Of a DNA stretch of 23,347 bases, positions 1-7,927 are shown piece by piece (position 1 is the first letter of the stretch; every line of letters starts with the position of its first letter). The position numbers and the translations under genes were made by a program. The DNA is from RPQK01 sp041946865 (GTDB lineage Bacteria; Acidobacteriota; UBA6911; RPQK01), in NCBI GenBank assembly GCA_041946865.1, contig JBHGBF010000086.1, positions 1-23,347 of the forward strand, given 5' to 3'. The notes beneath the pieces are model-generated. The model had not been told where the DNA came from. It made no database searches and saw only the letters and a program-made list of their open reading frames with translations.

Positions 1-5
1 AAATT

Positions 6-118
6 ACCCAGGGTAGCTGAAAAGCGCTACCCTGGGCTGTCATGCTTCACGCTTTCAGCCAGCGGTTCCTGTTGATTCATCTGTATACTTTCGCCAAAGT
101 CGAGAGTCCCTTCGGGAC
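6..118 (-). repeat. Modular palindromic repeat, left-edge copy
   Basis: A perfect 11-bp inverted repeat (arms 7-17 and 26-36, CCCAGGGTAGC, 8-nt loop) lies beside a small hairpin GTCCC-TTC-GGGAC (106-118). Between them, 78-102 read on the minus strand is a 25-nt core containing ACTTTGGCGAAA and ACAGATG. It matches 23293-23317 at 22 of 25 positions. No protein-coding potential is visible. I interpret this as an intergenic dispersed repeat built of hairpin modules. No transposase is nearby, so it would have to move in trans or be a relic. Confidence 0.65.
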
Positions 119-165
119 AAAAAGCATGTCCTTCCTACAATCAAGTTAGCGCTTATGTGGTCCTG

Positions 166-184
166 ACACCGCACTCCGAAAAAG
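166..184 (-). repeat. Fragment of a GGAGTGCGG-type dispersed repeat
   Basis: Read on the minus strand, this stretch is a T5 run followed by CGGAGTGCGGTGT. It matches the starts of two other stretches in the window, at 18431 and 23071 on the plus strand, with one or two differences. I read it as the end of a degenerate dispersed repeat. The rest of 119-268 shows no gene or other structure that I can identify. Confidence 0.45.
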
Positions 185-268
185 AGCGTGCCACGGTTCC
201 GCGGTCGCTTCAGAGACACGTGCAAAGATCAGGGTAACTGCCGCACCGAGGGGAATCACAGGAGGGGA

Positions 269-288
269 GGGAGGCCCGAAGGCCTCCC
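269..288 (-). terminator. UUCG hairpin downstream of the TonB receptor
   Basis: The arms 269-276 and 281-288 are perfect 8-bp complements (GGGAGGCC/GGCCTCCC). On the minus strand the loop is TTCG, an exceptionally stable tetraloop in RNA. It starts about 18 nt after the TAA stop of the receptor gene. No T-tract follows (the next bases are TCCCC), so it is a terminator candidate or a 3'-end stabilising hairpin and not a canonical rho-independent terminator. Confidence 0.55.
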
Positions 289-306
289 GGGAATGCAGCG
301 TTGGGA

Positions 307-3300
307 TTAGAAACCGTAGCGCAGGGCAAACTGGATCAGCCTGGGATCGCCATTCGTCGCGGTGATCCTCCCGGCGTTCGCGGTCGCCAGCTGGGTATTA
401 GGCGCACCGAAGTGAGGCGTGTTGGTGAGGTTGAAAGCCTCGAACCGGAACTGCAGGGTGTGTTCCTTCCACGGCATCGGGAACTCCTTCGAGGCCAGGA
501 AGTCGATGTTCACCCACCCCGGCCCGGTGATCACGTTTCGTCCCACGTTCCCGTAGACTCCAGGTTTGGCCGCGACCGCAAAGCCCGTATTGAACCAGCG
601 CTCGACGGTGCGCTCGTCTCTCGGCAGGTTGGGATCTCCCACCTGGTCGCCGCGATGGACTCCTCCGTTGTTGTAAGTCATCCCGGACACCGAGTGTCCA
701 ATCGGCTGCCCGCTTTGAATCGCGAATATCGCGCCGGTCTCCCAGCCGCCGATGATATGGTTGAGGATGCTCTGATTGCCAAGCCACTTCCGGTTTTTTC
801 CGAAGGGAAGCTCCCAAAGGGCGCTGAAGTTGTCCATGAACTCGCGGTCCATGTACCCCCGAGCGCGGTCCATCCAGCGATCTTTGACCAGTTGAGAGGC
901 CCTTGCCCCGCCTCCGGTCGTCAGAATTTCGATCCCGTAATCGATATTCTTTGACCACGTGAAGGCGTTCAGGAAAGTGACACCGCCAGTGAAGCGTCTC
1001 TCAGCCTTCACGGTCATCGAGTTGTAGATCGCGTTGGCGTCATTCCTGTACATGAACACCAGGACCGGCTCACTCCATCTACGTCGATTAAACAAAGGAG
1101 TCGTAGCATCGGGCGTGAGCGGAGCAGTGACATTCCGCGAGGTCCCGGTCGACAGCCGTGTGCTCTTGTTGCCGGTGTACCCGACGGTCAGCAGGATATT
1201 CGCCGGCAGCATGTGCTGGATGTCCAGGAACCATTGGGAGCTATAGGGGTTGTAGAGGTCGCGCGGAACCACCGTGAGCGAGTCGTTCGGAATCAACTTG
1301 GTCGGGTCGTTTGGCGGCGGCAACTGCGGCAGGCCCCCTTGCAGGGTCGCGATCGGCTGAAGGTAATTGGGAGTGAAACCGAAGCCCCGGACTCGGGGTG
1401 CCTGCGCCGAGAACCGACCGTCCTCGATCCCCAGGTAATTGAAGTATCCGTAAAAGATCCCTCCTCCGGCTCGCACTACCGTCTGTTTCGCCAATCGGTA
1501 GGTGATCCCCAGTCGGGGGGCGAAGTTATTGAGGTCCCGACTGCCTCCGGTCTCGCCTTCCTTAGGGAACTCATAATGCATGAAGGTGGCCGTGATGGTG
1601 GGCGAGGTCTCATTCTGGAACGCCGTATAGTTGGGGTCATTGTCGATGACCGGGCGGCTCAGCACCTGGTTCTCCGGATCCGGGTAGTAAGGACCGTCGA
1701 ACAGTTCCCAGCGAAGTCCCGCGTTGAGGGTGAGTCGGGGCGAGATTCTCCAGTCGTCCTGCGCGTAGCCGCTGTAGTAGTTAAGAACGTTGGTTTCGCC
1801 CGCTGGGCTCGCGGATCCGGCGCCGTCGGCCCAGCCCAGGAGGAAGTCAGCCATCCCGTTGCCGGTGACGTTCTTGCTGGGAGAGCTGTAGGGGATCTCC
1901 GCCGTGTAAACACCGCTGAAAGTGAATGCGCCGCGATTGTTACGGGCAGACAACGATCTCTTTTTGAGATGCTGAAACTGGGCGCCGAACTTGAAGCTGT
2001 GATTGCTCCTTTCCCAGAGCAGGTTATCGGCAAAGTCGAAGACCTTCATCTCGTCATCGTTCGGCCAGCAACACACGGAACCGTAGGTCGTGAATCCTCC
2101 AGGCGCGAACGTGGCAAGGCCCCGATCATGTTGGCCAAAAGTGGTCCCGACAGCGTTTTTGATTCCGAACTTTGCGTTCAGATTCTCCTTTTCGGGGAGG
2201 TCCAGCGCCGTGTCCATCCAGGTCCAACCGAACCGGGCTTCGTTCGTGAGGTTCGGCCGAAGGGTGGCATTGTAGTTGGCCGCCACGTTGTGAGACAGGA
2301 TATCGGTGATGTCCCCGCCAATCGGGGCGCCTTCGTATAGGAACGGGCCCGGGTGGCTGGTGAGCTGGTCCCGCAATGAGTAACGGCCGAAGATCCGATG
2401 CGAATCGTTCAGATAATGATCGATCCGAAAGTCATAGGAACTCTGGTTCCCCTGGTCGCCAGGCGAGACGGTGTAGTTACTTGTGTCGTTTTCCCTTCCG
2501 GCAATGTTCGGCAAGGGGTAGAGATTAATGATCTTCAGCGCGATCGGATCGAGGCGCGCAGTTGGGATCTTGTTGTTTGGAAACTGCTGCCGCTTGGCTG
2601 CCGTTCCCGAGCCCGTCGTGGTCAACGGGTCGTAAATATTCCGGTGCTGGGTAATCCAGGATGAGAAGTCCCCTTGCCGGATAGCCGCAGTGGGCACCGT
2701 GGCTGTGGTCGTGCGGCCGATCCGGGTCTTTTGGGCCTGGTAACTGCCGAAGAAGAAGGTCCGATCGTGGATGATGGGGCCGCCGATTGTGCCACCAAAC
2801 TCGTTTCTGATGTATTGGGGACGCTTCACTCCGGTCGCGCCCGGATTACTGTTCTTGTTGAAGAAGAAGTCATTGGCCGCTAATGCGGAGTTGCGGTGAT
2901 ACTCAAACAGGCTCCCATGGAACGAGTTGGTACCCGATTTGGTGGAGACTATGACCGTCGCCCCCATCCGGTAGCCGTACTCGGCGGAGATGTTGTTGGT
3001 GATCACCTTGAATTCCGAGAGGGCGTCGAGGTTCGGCACAATGGCCTGCGCCTCAAACCCGAGCTGACCGCGGCTGGTCCTGGAGGTGATGTCGGACCCG
3101 TCCAGACGAATGTTGTTCTGGGCTACCTGGCTGCCGGAACTGACAAAGCCTCCAGCTCCCGCCGTTCGATGCGTCCCGCCCGGCCCTCCGGCCGGCGCGA
3201 CGCCTGCGGACAGGCCGGCCAACTGCAAGTAGTTTCTTCCGTTCAAGGGCAGTTCGCGAATCCGCTTTTCGTCGATGACCTGCCCCACATCTTGGGCTTT

Positions 3301-3741
3301 CTGCTGAATCCGCTCGGCTTCGGCCACCACGTCAACAACCTGTGAGATTTCGCCTACTTTCAGAGTGAAGTTCACCCGGACCAGCTGGCCAATGTCGATC
3401 GACAGCTCGGTCTGCTGGGTGCTGAAGCCAGGCATGCTGCATCGAACCCGGTACTGGCCTTCTTTGAGGAACGTGAAGTTGTAGAAACCCACGTCGCTGG
3501 TCAGAGCGGTCTGAGCGACACCTGTTTTTGTGTTGGTCACGACAACTTCAGCACCAGGTATGAAAGCCTTGCTTTCGTCCGTGACGTACCCTTGAAGTCC
3601 TGATTCCTGTGCCCAGACGGGAGCAACGATGACTCCTCCAACGAGCAGCAGAGCCAGGAGCCAGCCCAGATGGCGGCGCCAAAAGCCTGAGTCTCTGACG
3701 GGAAACAGCGATTTCTTGCCGTAGCGGTCTCCGTTACACAT
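307..3741 (-). CDS. TonB-dependent receptor, Oar-like, with carboxypeptidase-regulatory-like domain
   Basis: Outer-membrane receptor of 1144 residues, expected to import a ligand, probably an oligosaccharide or siderophore, with energy from TonB. Residues about 22-44 form a Sec signal peptide ending VWA before QES. Residues about 48-130 are a carboxypeptidase-regulatory-like beta domain (GYVTDESKAFIPGAEVVV). A plug follows at about 150-290 (ELPLNGRNYLQL, NNIRLDGSD). The rest is the barrel, ending in the aromatic FALRYGF typical of the final strand. Length and architecture fit the large Oar-like receptors that are abundant in Acidobacteriota. The ATG has a strong Shine-Dalgarno (GGGAGGAGGA, 3747-3756) and a well-matched promoter at 3886-3915. 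No TonB box is obvious. The substrate cannot be read from the sequence. The sulfatases and carbohydrate genes nearby make a glycan fragment a reasonable guess. Confidence 0.93.
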   Translation of the reverse strand: MCNGDRYGKKSLFPVRDSGFWRRHLGWLLALLLVGGVIVAPVWAQESGLQGYVTDESKAFIPGAEVVVTNTKTGVAQTALTSDVGFYNFTFLKEGQYRVRCSMPGFSTQQTELSIDIGQLVRVNFTLKVGEISQVVDVVAEAERIQQKAQDVGQVIDEKRIRELPLNGRNYLQLAGLSAGVAPAGGPGGTHRTAGAGGFVSSGSQVAQNNIRLDGSDITSRTSRGQLGFEAQAIVPNLDALSEFKVITNNISAEYGYRMGATVIVSTKSGTNSFHGSLFEYHRNSALAANDFFFNKNSNPGATGVKRPQYIRNEFGGTIGGPIIHDRTFFFGSYQAQKTRIGRTTTATVPTAAIRQGDFSSWITQHRNIYDPLTTTGSGTAAKRQQFPNNKIPTARLDPIALKIINLYPLPNIAGRENDTSNYTVSPGDQGNQSSYDFRIDHYLNDSHRIFGRYSLRDQLTSHPGPFLYEGAPIGGDITDILSHNVAANYNATLRPNLTNEARFGWTWMDTALDLPEKENLNAKFGIKNAVGTTFGQHDRGLATFAPGGFTTYGSVCCWPNDDEMKVFDFADNLLWERSNHSFKFGAQFQHLKKRSLSARNNRGAFTFSGVYTAEIPYSSPSKNVTGNGMADFLLGWADGAGSASPAGETNVLNYYSGYAQDDWRISPRLTLNAGLRWELFDGPYYPDPENQVLSRPVIDNDPNYTAFQNETSPTITATFMHYEFPKEGETGGSRDLNNFAPRLGITYRLAKQTVVRAGGGIFYGYFNYLGIEDGRFSAQAPRVRGFGFTPNYLQPIATLQGGLPQLPPPNDPTKLIPNDSLTVVPRDLYNPYSSQWFLDIQHMLPANILLTVGYTGNKSTRLSTGTSRNVTAPLTPDATTPLFNRRRWSEPVLVFMYRNDANAIYNSMTVKAERRFTGGVTFLNAFTWSKNIDYGIEILTTGGGARASQLVKDRWMDRARGYMDREFMDNFSALWELPFGKNRKWLGNQSILNHIIGGWETGAIFAIQSGQPIGHSVSGMTYNNGGVHRGDQVGDPNLPRDERTVERWFNTGFAVAAKPGVYGNVGRNVITGPGWVNIDFLASKEFPMPWKEHTLQFRFEAFNLTNTPHFGAPNTQLATANAGRITATNGDPRLIQFALRYGF

Positions 3742-3850
3742 GTAGGTCCTCCTCCCACTTTCGGAAGTCAGCTGCAGAGTAGAACAAAACCAGACACCCC
3801 GGAAGGCTATCTAGCTGTCGGGGCCTGAAGTCTTTCAGTCTGCCTCCGCA

Positions 3851-3931
3851 CGATGTTGGGACAAATGCCTGGGATGCCGAGCCGGATCATAGGTATGCTA
3901 GCGGAGTGATGTCAATTCATTGCCAACATCG
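3851..3931. promoter_or_regulatory. Inverted 9-mer pair flanking the receptor promoter
   Basis: CGATGTTGG at 3851-3859 and its exact reverse complement CCAACATCG at 3923-3931 are 72 bp apart, start to start. One lies about 8 bp upstream of the -35 box. The other lies about 20-30 bp downstream of the expected start site. This is the position expected of two operators that could support looping. The regulator is unknown, and a chance 9-mer match cannot be excluded. Confidence 0.3.
3886..3915 (-). promoter_or_regulatory. Sigma70-like promoter of the TonB receptor
   Basis: On the minus strand TTGACA (3910-3915, 6 of 6 consensus) and TATGAT (3886-3891, 5 of 6) are separated by exactly 18 bp. Transcription would start near 3879, giving a leader of about 138 nt before the ATG at 3741. 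This is the best-matched promoter in the window. Confidence 0.65.
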
Positions 3932-4110
3932 ATAGCAGGTGTCGTCGCCAGCGAGTGTTTGCGCCCCGCTAGACGTCGGTAAAATCCGTTCGAGATTCCC
4001 GACCTCACACTGCATCCAAGAAAGGCCGGGTGAAAAAGTGGTGGCGGAGATTGTCTCGCGGCTGACAGCCCGATTGGAAGGAGCCCCTGTCAAACTGTCA
4101 AAAAGCGTTC

Positions 4111-4659
4111 TTACTTGCGCTTCCGAAGGGCTTCGAGCCGCGTTTTGTCGGCGGCCTCTCCCCAGTAGGCGCAGTCAAGCATGAGAAAGACCGAAGTGTA
4201 CGGGAGTTTCAGATTTGTCTTTAGGATCAGGATGTTGAACAGGTCGGCGGCAGAGTCGAGTTTCTTGATCAGTTCTTCGTGAGGCAGTTGAATGACTTGA
4301 GCGCCTTTCAGGAGATGCTCCAGCTTGTTTCTGTACGAATCCATTCCCGGAAGGAGATCACCGGGAAAGGAGGCAAGCTCGGCATCAAGTTGGACAATCG
4401 GCCGGACATGACCGGCTTTTTGTAGTTCCTTGAGTGTCGCTTTGACCACTTCAAGCTGGTCAGCGCCGGTGGCAACAGTCGTGATACCGGGGTTGCTTTG
4501 AGCAGGGTAGGCCGAATCCGCGATCACGATCCAGTTGCGGTGTCCGAGCCGCGGGACCTGCTGAGCCAAGACTGCTCGCCAGGAATCGTCGGCTCTCATA
4601 TTGTCAGCACCTATCCCCCAAACCAGAAGGACGATCAGAAGCGATGTCTTCTTCATCAT
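4111..4659 (-). CDS. Exported RbsD/FucU-like protein
   Basis: A 182-residue protein with an N-terminal signal peptide (hydrophobic residues about 5-17, likely cleaved near residue 23). Two blocks resemble the RbsD/FucU mutarotase family: LGHRNWIVIADSAYP (residues 38-52, with the family's catalytic-type His40 and Asp48) and the C-terminal TNLKLPYTSVFLML (148-160), which matches the family pattern T-x(4)-PY-x-x-V-x-L. RbsD and FucU interconvert anomers or ring forms of ribose and fucose in the cytoplasm, and are about 140 residues long. This copy is longer and apparently exported, so an extracytoplasmic sugar-binding or mutarotase role is inferred. Two ATGs are adjacent (4659 and 4656) and no strong ribosome binding site separates them. 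It is probably a single-gene unit. Confidence 0.6.
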   Translation of the reverse strand: MMKKTSLLIVLLVWGIGADNMRADDSWRAVLAQQVPRLGHRNWIVIADSAYPAQSNPGITTVATGADQLEVVKATLKELQKAGHVRPIVQLDAELASFPGDLLPGMDSYRNKLEHLLKGAQVIQLPHEELIKKLDSAADLFNILILKTNLKLPYTSVFLMLDCAYWGEAADKTRLEALRKRK

Positions 4660-4743
4660 TCCGGCATTCTATCAGCCAGCCGATGAACTGTTGCTGAAAA
4701 TGAGACGAGCCTTGTAACCCCTCAGTTTTTTGTTCGGAGTGTG

Positions 4744-5101
4744 GCAGCAACGAGGAGAGAGGCCGGTGCTGGGAGGCATGAGTCGGCCATCATACCAGCG
4801 CCAGTACCGAAATCCAGCCAGGCTCTCCATTTTCGCGGATGATAGTCGGGATGATAGGGCCGGTAGGCCGCTGGACCCAGCCACAGGTCCCAATCGAGTC
4901 CAGCATGACGCAGTAATCCTTGTAGATGCGGGCTTGGGGGTACCTGGCAAAAGTCCGCGCCGCATGCGCGCTGTCAACGTCGCAAAGTGCGACGATGTTT
5001 TCCGTCTCACAAGCGCTCAGATTCGACGCTCCTACGGCGCCAATCCCTATTCCGGCAATATTCAGCTTGTGGCTGGGAGGATCCGGCCCGATAACTAAAT
5101 G
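4744..5101 (-). pseudogene. Relic of a Gfo/Idh/MocA-family oxidoreductase with two internal deletions
   Basis: Three pieces of one family appear in order but in different frames. Piece 1 (about 5068 down to 4900) encodes KLNIAGIGIGAVGASN followed by VALCDVD and MLD, the Rossmann NAD-binding start. Piece 2 (4898 to about 4797, shifted frame) encodes DLWLGPAAYRPYHPDYHP and KWRAWLDFGTGA, which belongs to the middle of the family. Piece 3 (about 4797-4744) encodes WYDGRLMPP, a motif near the C-terminal part. Junctions fall near 4898-4900 and 4795-4799. About a hundred residues are missing at the first and probably more at the second. The Tat signal and start expected for this subfamily are absent, and no frame stays open through all pieces. 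An intact relative would be a periplasmic NAD(P)-dependent sugar oxidoreductase of about 420 residues. Confidence 0.85.
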
Positions 5102-5267
5102 CGTTGCCGGAGAGACGGGCCGGAATGCTAGCGATTCTGCTAGTGATATGGAGTAAGTGCAATATCGTTGCAGTGCTGCGATGTGATCCCTTCTTGACAC
5201 GCGGGTGGAGGGCAGGAGCAGAATCGCAGTCGATTCTAATGAAGACTCTGATGGAGGGAGGATTCTG

Positions 5268-6965
5268 ATGGCGGTACCAACAGCGTCGAGGCGCGAATTC
5301 TTGAAACAATCCGTGGCGTGGGGTACCACCGCGGTGTTCAGTAATCCAGGCGCTTCGCAAGGTGCCCAAGGTTCAAGCGAATCCACAGCCGCACGCGCAG
5401 CAAAACCGAATTTCCTCGTTATCGTCGCCGACGACATGGGCTTTTCAGATGCGGGATGCTACGGAGGCGAAATCGCCACGCCTAACCTCGACCGGCTGGC
5501 GGCCAATGGCCTGCGCTTCACCCAGTTGTACTCCACCGGCCGTTGTTGGCCGTCACGCGCGAGCCTCCTGACGGGCTATTACCCGCAACAGGCCAGGATG
5601 GATCCGCCCCAGCCGCCGCTCCCCGCCTGGGCCCGTGTCGTGCCGCACTACCTCAAGCCGCTCGGCTATCGCTGCTATACGTCAGGAAAATGGCACCTGA
5701 TGGGTGCGCCTAAACCTGTCGCCGATGGCGGATTCGACCGTTCCTACGTCCTACAGGATTTCGAGCGTTACTTTGCGCCGCAGAATCATGAACTGGACGA
5801 CGTAAAGCTCCCGGCCATTCCGGCAGAGAAGGATTACTACGTCACGACCGCCATCGCCCAATACTCCATCGACTTTCTCAAGGAACACGCCGAGAAGCAT
5901 GGCGATAAACCCTTTTATTGCTATCTCGCGTTCACCTCGCCGCATTTTCCCCTGCATGCCCTTCAGGAAGATATCGCCCGCTATCGCGAGCGCTATCTCG
6001 TGGGATGGGACGCGGTACGCCGCCGGCGCTGGGAACGCCTGCGCGAGATGCACATCGTCAACTGTGATCTGCCGCCGCTCGAACCCGTGATTCCCGACTG
6101 GAATCTTCCCGGCAACAAACTGCGGGAACTGATCGGTCCCGGCGAAGTGGACCACGCCGTCGCGTGGACGGCCCTGACCGACGAGCAGAGGACGTTCCAG
6201 GCAACCAAGATGGCGATTCACGCGGCAATGATCGACCGCATGGACCGCGAGATTGGGCGCGTGCTCGATCAGGTCAAGGCAATGCGGGCGTTCGAAAACA
6301 CGGTGATCCTTTTCGTTTCGGACAACGGCACCAGCGCCGAGCAGATGATTCGGGGCGATAAGCACGATCCCGCGGCAGCGCCCGGTTCGGGGCGCTCGTA
6401 TTTATGCCTCGGACCCGGCTGGTCGAGCGCCGGCAATGCACCGTTCCGGTTGCACAAGTCGTGGGTGCACGAGGGTGGTATCTCGTCGCCGCTGATCGCT
6501 CATTGGCCGGCAGGCGTGACGGCGCATAACGAGCTCCGCCATGACCCGTGCCACTTCATCGACGTTCTTCCGACGGTGATGGACCTGGCGGGTGCCGGCG
6601 AAGTGTCGCCGACGTGGAACGGTGAGACTGCGCCACCGCTTCCCGGCAAGAGTCTTGTGCCCGCGTTTGCCAAAGACGGCGCCGTCTCACATGAGTTCCT
6701 CTACTTCCACCATCGCAAAAATCGCGCCCTTCGCGTCGGCGACTGGAAACTGGTCGCGCGGGACGACGAGCCGTGGGAGCTCTACGATCTCAAAACCGAC
6801 CGCTGTGAATCGAAAAACCTGGCGGAGAGACAGCCGGACAAGACAACCCAGATGGCAGAGCGGTGGCAGCAGCTGGAGGACGAGTTCCGACGGCAGGCAG
6901 GTCCGCCACCCAGGAGAGGCCAGCAAAACAGGAATGAGGGGGAGACCAGCCCCGAAGGAGAGTAG
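5268..6965 (+). CDS. Tat-exported S1-family sulfatase
   Basis: A 565-residue sulfatase that hydrolyses sulfate esters, most likely on a glycan. The start at 5268 is preferred over an upstream in-frame ATG at 5205 because GGAGGGAGG precedes it by a few bases and it opens directly into a Tat signal (SRREFLK, residues 7-13). The alkaline-phosphatase-fold metal site begins with ADD (54-56). The formylglycine motif is CWPSR at 93-97, so Cys93 should be converted by a maturase that is not encoded in this window. Further family blocks are SGKWHL, FVSDNG and the C-terminal WELYDLKTD. The stop TAG overlaps the Shine-Dalgarno of the next gene, so the two are probably co-translated. A possible -35 (TTGACA, 5194-5199) lies upstream without a good -10. 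The substrate is not predictable from the sequence alone. Confidence 0.93.
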   Translation: MAVPTASRREFLKQSVAWGTTAVFSNPGASQGAQGSSESTAARAAKPNFLVIVADDMGFSDAGCYGGEIATPNLDRLAANGLRFTQLYSTGRCWPSRASLLTGYYPQQARMDPPQPPLPAWARVVPHYLKPLGYRCYTSGKWHLMGAPKPVADGGFDRSYVLQDFERYFAPQNHELDDVKLPAIPAEKDYYVTTAIAQYSIDFLKEHAEKHGDKPFYCYLAFTSPHFPLHALQEDIARYRERYLVGWDAVRRRRWERLREMHIVNCDLPPLEPVIPDWNLPGNKLRELIGPGEVDHAVAWTALTDEQRTFQATKMAIHAAMIDRMDREIGRVLDQVKAMRAFENTVILFVSDNGTSAEQMIRGDKHDPAAAPGSGRSYLCLGPGWSSAGNAPFRLHKSWVHEGGISSPLIAHWPAGVTAHNELRHDPCHFIDVLPTVMDLAGAGEVSPTWNGETAPPLPGKSLVPAFAKDGAVSHEFLYFHHRKNRALRVGDWKLVARDDEPWELYDLKTDRCESKNLAERQPDKTTQMAERWQQLEDEFRRQAGPPPRRGQQNRNEGETSPEGE

Positions 6966-6978
6966 GAGGGAGGATCAA

Positions 6979-7893
6979 ATGTCAGATCGAGGGAAAACGA
7001 ATCGACGGGTCTTCTTGACGGCTGCGGCGGCAACTGCCGGTGCCATCTCCACTACTGGCGCCAGCTTTGTCGGGCAAACGAAGGAAGCAACATCAGAACC
7101 TCCGACGATTCAGGAGGTGATCGATCGCATTATTAAAGACACGACTGGAAAGCCTCTCCCGCCGGAGACGTGCGACACCCTCAAGACCGGTGATCCCTCT
7201 CAAAAAGTCACCGGCATCGTTACGACGTTTCGATCGACGTTTGCGGTTCTCAGAAAGGCCCGTGAGCTCGGCGCCAACCTGGTCGTTACTCATGAACCGA
7301 CTTTCTACAATCACTATGACAAGGTGGACTGGCTCCAGGGCGACCCCGCGTATGGAGTGAAGCGGAAGCTGATCGATGAGGCAGGGATCGCCATTTGGCG
7401 TTTTCACGATTATTGGCATTCCGCGAAGCCGGACGGCATCATCAGGGCGCTGGCCCGCAGACTTGACCTCCGGCAGATTGATCCTGAGAACAAGCGGCTT
7501 TACACCATCTCGGAGTTGACATTTGCAGAACTGTGCAGGAGGTGCAAAAAGCTATTCGGAATCACTCACCTCATGGCAGTGGGGGATCCCGAGATGCTTT
7601 GCCGGCGGGTCGGGGTATTCGCCGGGTGGGGCGGCAACTTCGGTCAGGAACACGTGGAAATGTTCATCAACCAGGGGGTTGATGCCGTCATATCCGGCGA
7701 GGCTGCAGAGTGGACAGGTTCGGTGTACGCCCGGGACGCAATCACGGCAGGTTTTAAGAAGGGCCTGATTGCACTTGGCCACGCAGCCAGCGAAGAACCC
7801 GGTATGGAAGATGCTGCTGAATGGCTCCGCGTGCGGTTTCCGGGCGTGAGGATCGTCCACGTCCCGGCTCTTTCGCCGTTTGAAGTCATCTGA
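6979..7893 (+). CDS. NIF3-like dinuclear-metal protein with Tat signal
   Basis: A 304-residue member of the NIF3/DUF34 family, whose founders bind two metal ions and are often annotated GTP cyclohydrolase I type 2-like; the true activity of most members is unknown. The start at 6979 is chosen because of the Shine-Dalgarno GGAGGGAGG and the immediate Tat motif NRRVFL (8-13) followed by an Ala/Gly-rich stretch. Family blocks are LVVTHEPTFYNH (101-112, metal-ligand His105), RFHDYWH (141-147), the central DAVISGEAAEW, and near the C-terminus GHAASEEPGMEDAAEWL, which supplies the other His and Glu ligands. It sits 13 bp behind the sulfatase stop and is probably in the same operon. Export of a NIF3 protein is unusual, since typical members are cytosolic. 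A role in processing the sulfatase product is possible but unproven. Confidence 0.85.
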   Translation: MSDRGKTNRRVFLTAAAATAGAISTTGASFVGQTKEATSEPPTIQEVIDRIIKDTTGKPLPPETCDTLKTGDPSQKVTGIVTTFRSTFAVLRKARELGANLVVTHEPTFYNHYDKVDWLQGDPAYGVKRKLIDEAGIAIWRFHDYWHSAKPDGIIRALARRLDLRQIDPENKRLYTISELTFAELCRRCKKLFGITHLMAVGDPEMLCRRVGVFAGWGGNFGQEHVEMFINQGVDAVISGEAAEWTGSVYARDAITAGFKKGLIALGHAASEEPGMEDAAEWLRVRFPGVRIVHVPALSPFEVI

Positions 7894-7927
7894 GTCCTAA
7901 AACGGTCGATGACAGGCCGGTTTTGGC

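Larger units (their letters stand above)
3742..4110. other. Intergenic region upstream of the receptor gene
   Basis: This 369-bp gap holds the receptor ribosome binding site (3747-3756), its promoter (3886-3915) and a pair of inverted 9-mers around the promoter. From about 3932 to 4110, behind the RbsD-like gene, I see no convincing gene or terminator. A plus-strand reading frame at 3939-4184 has no recognisable family and runs into the antisense of the next gene. Confidence 0.6.

Noticed and set aside
301..954. 217-codon plus-strand open frame
   Set aside because: Antisense shadow of the receptor C-terminal barrel; no family motif and no ribosome site.
1213..2340. 375-codon plus-strand open frame opposite the TonB receptor
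   Set aside because: It lies wholly antisense to a clear receptor gene, has no recognisable domain, and its length is explained by GC-rich codon bias of the real strand.
3939..4184. 81-codon plus-strand open frame upstream of the RbsD-like gene
   Set aside because: No Shine-Dalgarno, no recognisable family, and its end runs antisense into the RbsD-like gene.
5205..5267. Upstream extension of the Tat sulfatase
   Set aside because: The start at 5268 has a strong Shine-Dalgarno and places the twin-arginine motif close to the N-terminus; the extension would bury it.
4790..5437. 215-codon minus-strand frame taken as a complete gene
   Set aside because: Only its middle (about 5068-4900) is real family sequence. 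The upstream part is antisense to the sulfatase start and the downstream part is frame-shifted, so it is described as a pseudogene.
6592..6978. Upstream extension of the NIF3-like protein
   Set aside because: It overlaps the sulfatase coding region in another frame; the start at 6979 has a strong ribosome site and gives a proper Tat signal.
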